NCBI RefSeq assembly: GCF_028554725.1
Contig: NC_071668.1
Span: 14,925,501-14,989,500, forward strand
Length of the DNA stretch: 64,000 bases
Source: Zeugodacus cucurbitae
Taxonomy: Eukaryota > Arthropoda > Insecta > Diptera > Tephritidae
Direction: 5' to 3'
A program made the translations under genes and the position numbers. Each line of letters opens with the position of its first letter. Within the stretch, counting starts at the first letter, position 1. Shown here piece after piece: positions 62,020-64,000 of this stretch. The notes under the pieces were generated by a model. It saw nothing but the letters and a program-made list of their open reading frames with translations, was not told the origin of the DNA and did no database searches.

Positions 62020-62304
62020 TTTTTAAAGGAATTGTTTTGGAATATAGTAAATAATGCTATTTCAAAAATTTCAAATCGGTTTTCCAAGTTTGCATATTAT
62101 ACGTATTTTCCATAAAGATTCTATAAATTTATTCGACTTGCCGTCAAAACAAACCAAAATGAATCTTGAAACAAAATACCTTATATACATATGTATGTAA
62201 TTGAAAAAACTGGAGCAAATGGTTTCACTATATACATTTCCTGAAGATTAAGTTAATCTTTAGGACACTGATTGTCGATCGTATTCGAAGATATTTTTAT
62301 TAAT

Positions 62305-63028
62305 TATACCCTGAATAGGGTATATTAAGTTTGTCACGAAGTTTGTAACACCCAGAAGGTCAAGTATATATATAAATGATCAGTATGTTGAACTGAGTCG
62401 ATTTAGCCATGTCCGTCTGTCTGTCTGTATATATACGAACTAGTCCTTCAGTTTTTAAGATATCGTTTTGAAATTTTGCAGATGTTATTTTCTCTTCAAG
62501 AAGCTGCTCATTTGTCGGAACTGCCGATATCGGACAACTATATCATATAGCCGCCATACAAACTGAACGATCGGAATCAATGGCTTGTATGGAAAACTTC
62601 CGTATTTTACTACATATCTTCACGAAATTTGATGTGAGTTATTGTTTATAGAAATAATTTAATCTCCGAAAAAAAATGATGAGATCGGTTCACTATAGCA
62701 TATAGCTGCCATACAAACTGAACGATCGGAATCAAGGGCTTGTATGGAAAACTTCCGCATTTTGCTACATATCTTCACGAAATTTGATGTGAGTTATTGT
62801 TTATAGAAATAATTTAATCTCCGAAAAAAATGTTCAGATCGGTTAACTATATAACTTTAATGTTTCTAGCAAACAACCCGGTAAAAAAGAATTAGTAAAA
62901 TGTTTTCTTTGTTTTTACTTACTTTATCTTACATCTTTGGATTTGCTTAAACACATAGTTACTAAAAGAAATGCACCTGTGTAGGGTATATTAGCTTCGG
63001 TAGAGCCGAAGTTAACGTTTTTTCTTGT
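62305..63028 (+). mobile_element. mini-me/DINE-type element
   Basis: The start has a short inverted pair (ACCCTGAATAGGGT). A (TA)n tract (62365-62377) is followed by the conserved core 'gatcagtatgttgaactgag' / 'tcgatttagccat'. A GTCY tract (GTCCGTCTGTCTGTCTG, about 62410-62426) comes next. That arrangement defines the dipteran mini-me element. The body phrase 'gccatacaaactgaacgatc' occurs twice in a tandem duplication. The 3' end has the stem CTTCGG-TAGAG-CCGAAG (62995-63011) and ends ...CGTTTTTTCTTGTT. It is non-coding and mobilised in trans (family knowledge). Confidence 0.8.
62537..62846 (+). repeat. 155-bp tandem duplication inside the mini-me element
   Basis: The unit beginning 'actatatcatatag' at 62537 recurs from 62692 ('actatagcatatag') with only a few differences. 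Shared phrases include 'gaacgatcggaatcaa' and 'cacgaaatttgatgtgagtt'. The high similarity suggests a recent duplication, or a family with variable copy number of this module. Confidence 0.75.
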
Positions 63029-63350
63029 TTTTTTTTTTTTTATTATTTATCTCTATTTGCATTAACCAAGCGAAAAGAATATTAAAAATATAATAATTAT
63101 AATATTATTATAGCCCTTACAGGGTTAATTTTGGATAGCAGAAATTTTGTAGCAATAAAAAATATACAAAATCGGCAACGTGTAATTAATTATTTGCTTT
63201 GAGTCATTCATCAGTTAAAAATAGAAATTTTTAGTTAGAATACAAAATTTTAGTATGAATGCATAGCAATCAAATTTCCCCTCATTGTAATTCACATACA
63301 TAGCTTCACACCAGGGACCGTAACTCTTATGACTTTTATCAAAAAAAACA

Positions 63351-63751
63351 AAAAATAAAAGTTATTTTTGATTTTTATTTTTTTAGATCAAAAATAAAAG
63401 TTATTTTTGATTTTTCAATCAATCAAAATCAATTCAAAATGTTTATTTATTTATTTATTTATGCCGTATGTAATACAATATGCTGCATCATTCCAATTTT
63501 TATATATGAATATATGCGTCTTATCCATTATCAAGTTCAGGGGCATTACATTTTGTTGTTATTATAACTGTACACCTTAGTTTTAATTTAAAGCTTAACA
63601 GAGATTAAGATACATATTATGTCACAAATTTTGAATTAATTTTTATTATTGATTTAAAAATATAAATATCAAAAATAATTCTTATTTTTTGATCTAAAAA
63701 AATAAAAATCAAAAATAACTTTTATTTTTGATCTAAATATATAAAAATCAA
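63351..63751. repeat. Inverted repeat with palindromic ATCAAAAATAA modules
   Basis: The left arm (about 63351-63415) and right arm (about 63661-63751) are inverse copies. Each is built of tandem modules ATCAAAAATAA-AAG-TTATTTTTGAT; one perfect 11-bp palindrome with a 3-nt loop is at 63387-63411. The 245-bp centre holds a (TTTA)n run (63441-63462) and no gene. The structure could be a foldback-type MITE; no clear target duplication was identified. Confidence 0.6.
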
Positions 63752-63756
63752 AATTT

Positions 63757-64000
63757 AACAAGTAAGGAAGGGCTAAGTTCGGGTGTAACCGAACATTTTA
63801 TACTCTCGCAATTTATTTATTTAACTTTATTTATATTATATAATACACAATTTGACCCACATGTTCGTCATAAATTGTATAAAGTCCATTGAAAGTTGGA
63901 AACCCTAATATTAGGTTAGAAGCACCGAGGTACTCGTGTTCGGTATATGGAGCCTTGAAAACCTATGGTCCGATTTCGGCGATTTTTAGAATGGGGCTGC
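63757..64000 (-). mobile_element. Helentron/DINE-like element, cut by the window edge
   Basis: It begins AACAAGTAAGGAAGGGC, with a perfect stem GTTCGG (63777-63782) and CCGAAC (63789-63794), then 'atactctcgcaattta' and body sequence ending 'ggtccgatttcggcgatttt'. The hairpin marks the 3' end, so the element runs on the minus strand and continues beyond 64000. The terminus matches, in inverse, that of 61250-62019. Confidence 0.65.

Noticed and set aside
1..64000. tRNA and rRNA genes, CRISPR arrays, bacterial-type operons
   Set aside because: I looked for tRNA B-box motifs (GTTCGA context), regularly spaced identical repeats and ribosome-binding-site-led gene strings and found none; the sequence is eukaryotic.

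Overview
The window looks like intergenic or giant-intron DNA of a higher fly, most probably a tephritid fruit fly (inference). The reasons are AT-rich sequence, many TTG/CAA, TATG/CATA and CA microsatellites, and a typical dipteran transposon mix: a DD41D rosa/VISITOR-type mariner, a mini-me/DINE-type element with its (TA)n and GTCY blocks, TTAA-flanked MITEs, a Transib, a pogo/Tigger-like MITE and decayed non-LTR elements. No complete, recognisable host gene is visible. Most long frames are read-throughs of repeats. || Layout: 1-13 kb is AT-rich spacer holding a TTAA-flanked MITE (4.1 kb), an internally deleted DD41D mariner (7.4-8.3 kb), a LINE RNase H remnant (9.2 kb) and two back-to-back TTAA-type elements (11.5-12.85 kb). 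13.5-26 kb has several GC-richer patches, two of which (14.1 and 22.8 kb) look like exons, plus a LINE tail (15.8 kb) and a small MITE (18.4 kb). 26.7-30.1 kb is a nested insertion: a 2.63 kb Transib with exact 5-bp target duplications sits inside an older decayed coding region on the minus strand. 32-33.5 kb holds a LINE reverse-transcriptase piece and a decayed DD34D mariner. 34.4-34.7 kb is an exon-like patch on the minus strand. 37.5-38.3 kb is a larger relative of the 4.1 kb MITE. 40-48 kb contains four short plus-strand segments bounded by good splice signals, a degenerate GATATGA satellite, a possible minus-strand TATA promoter, a mariner-derived MITE and an array of three hairpins. 48.3-64 kb holds a helentron-like copy, a pentamer array, a second pogo-like MITE, a Tc1 remnant and a dense cluster of helentron-like elements at the right edge. 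|| The most informative item is the Transib. Its ends begin with CACAGTG, identical to the V(D)J recombination heptamer, and a short A-rich block starts 23 bp further in. The transposase keeps all three catalytic residues and the zinc-binding Cys/His pairs in RAG1-like spacing, but a frameshift breaks it. The most speculative item is a set of plus-strand candidate exons (14.1, 22.8, 40.1 and 45.2 kb) whose single open frames are mutually phase-compatible. They could belong to a long-intron transcript, coding or not.
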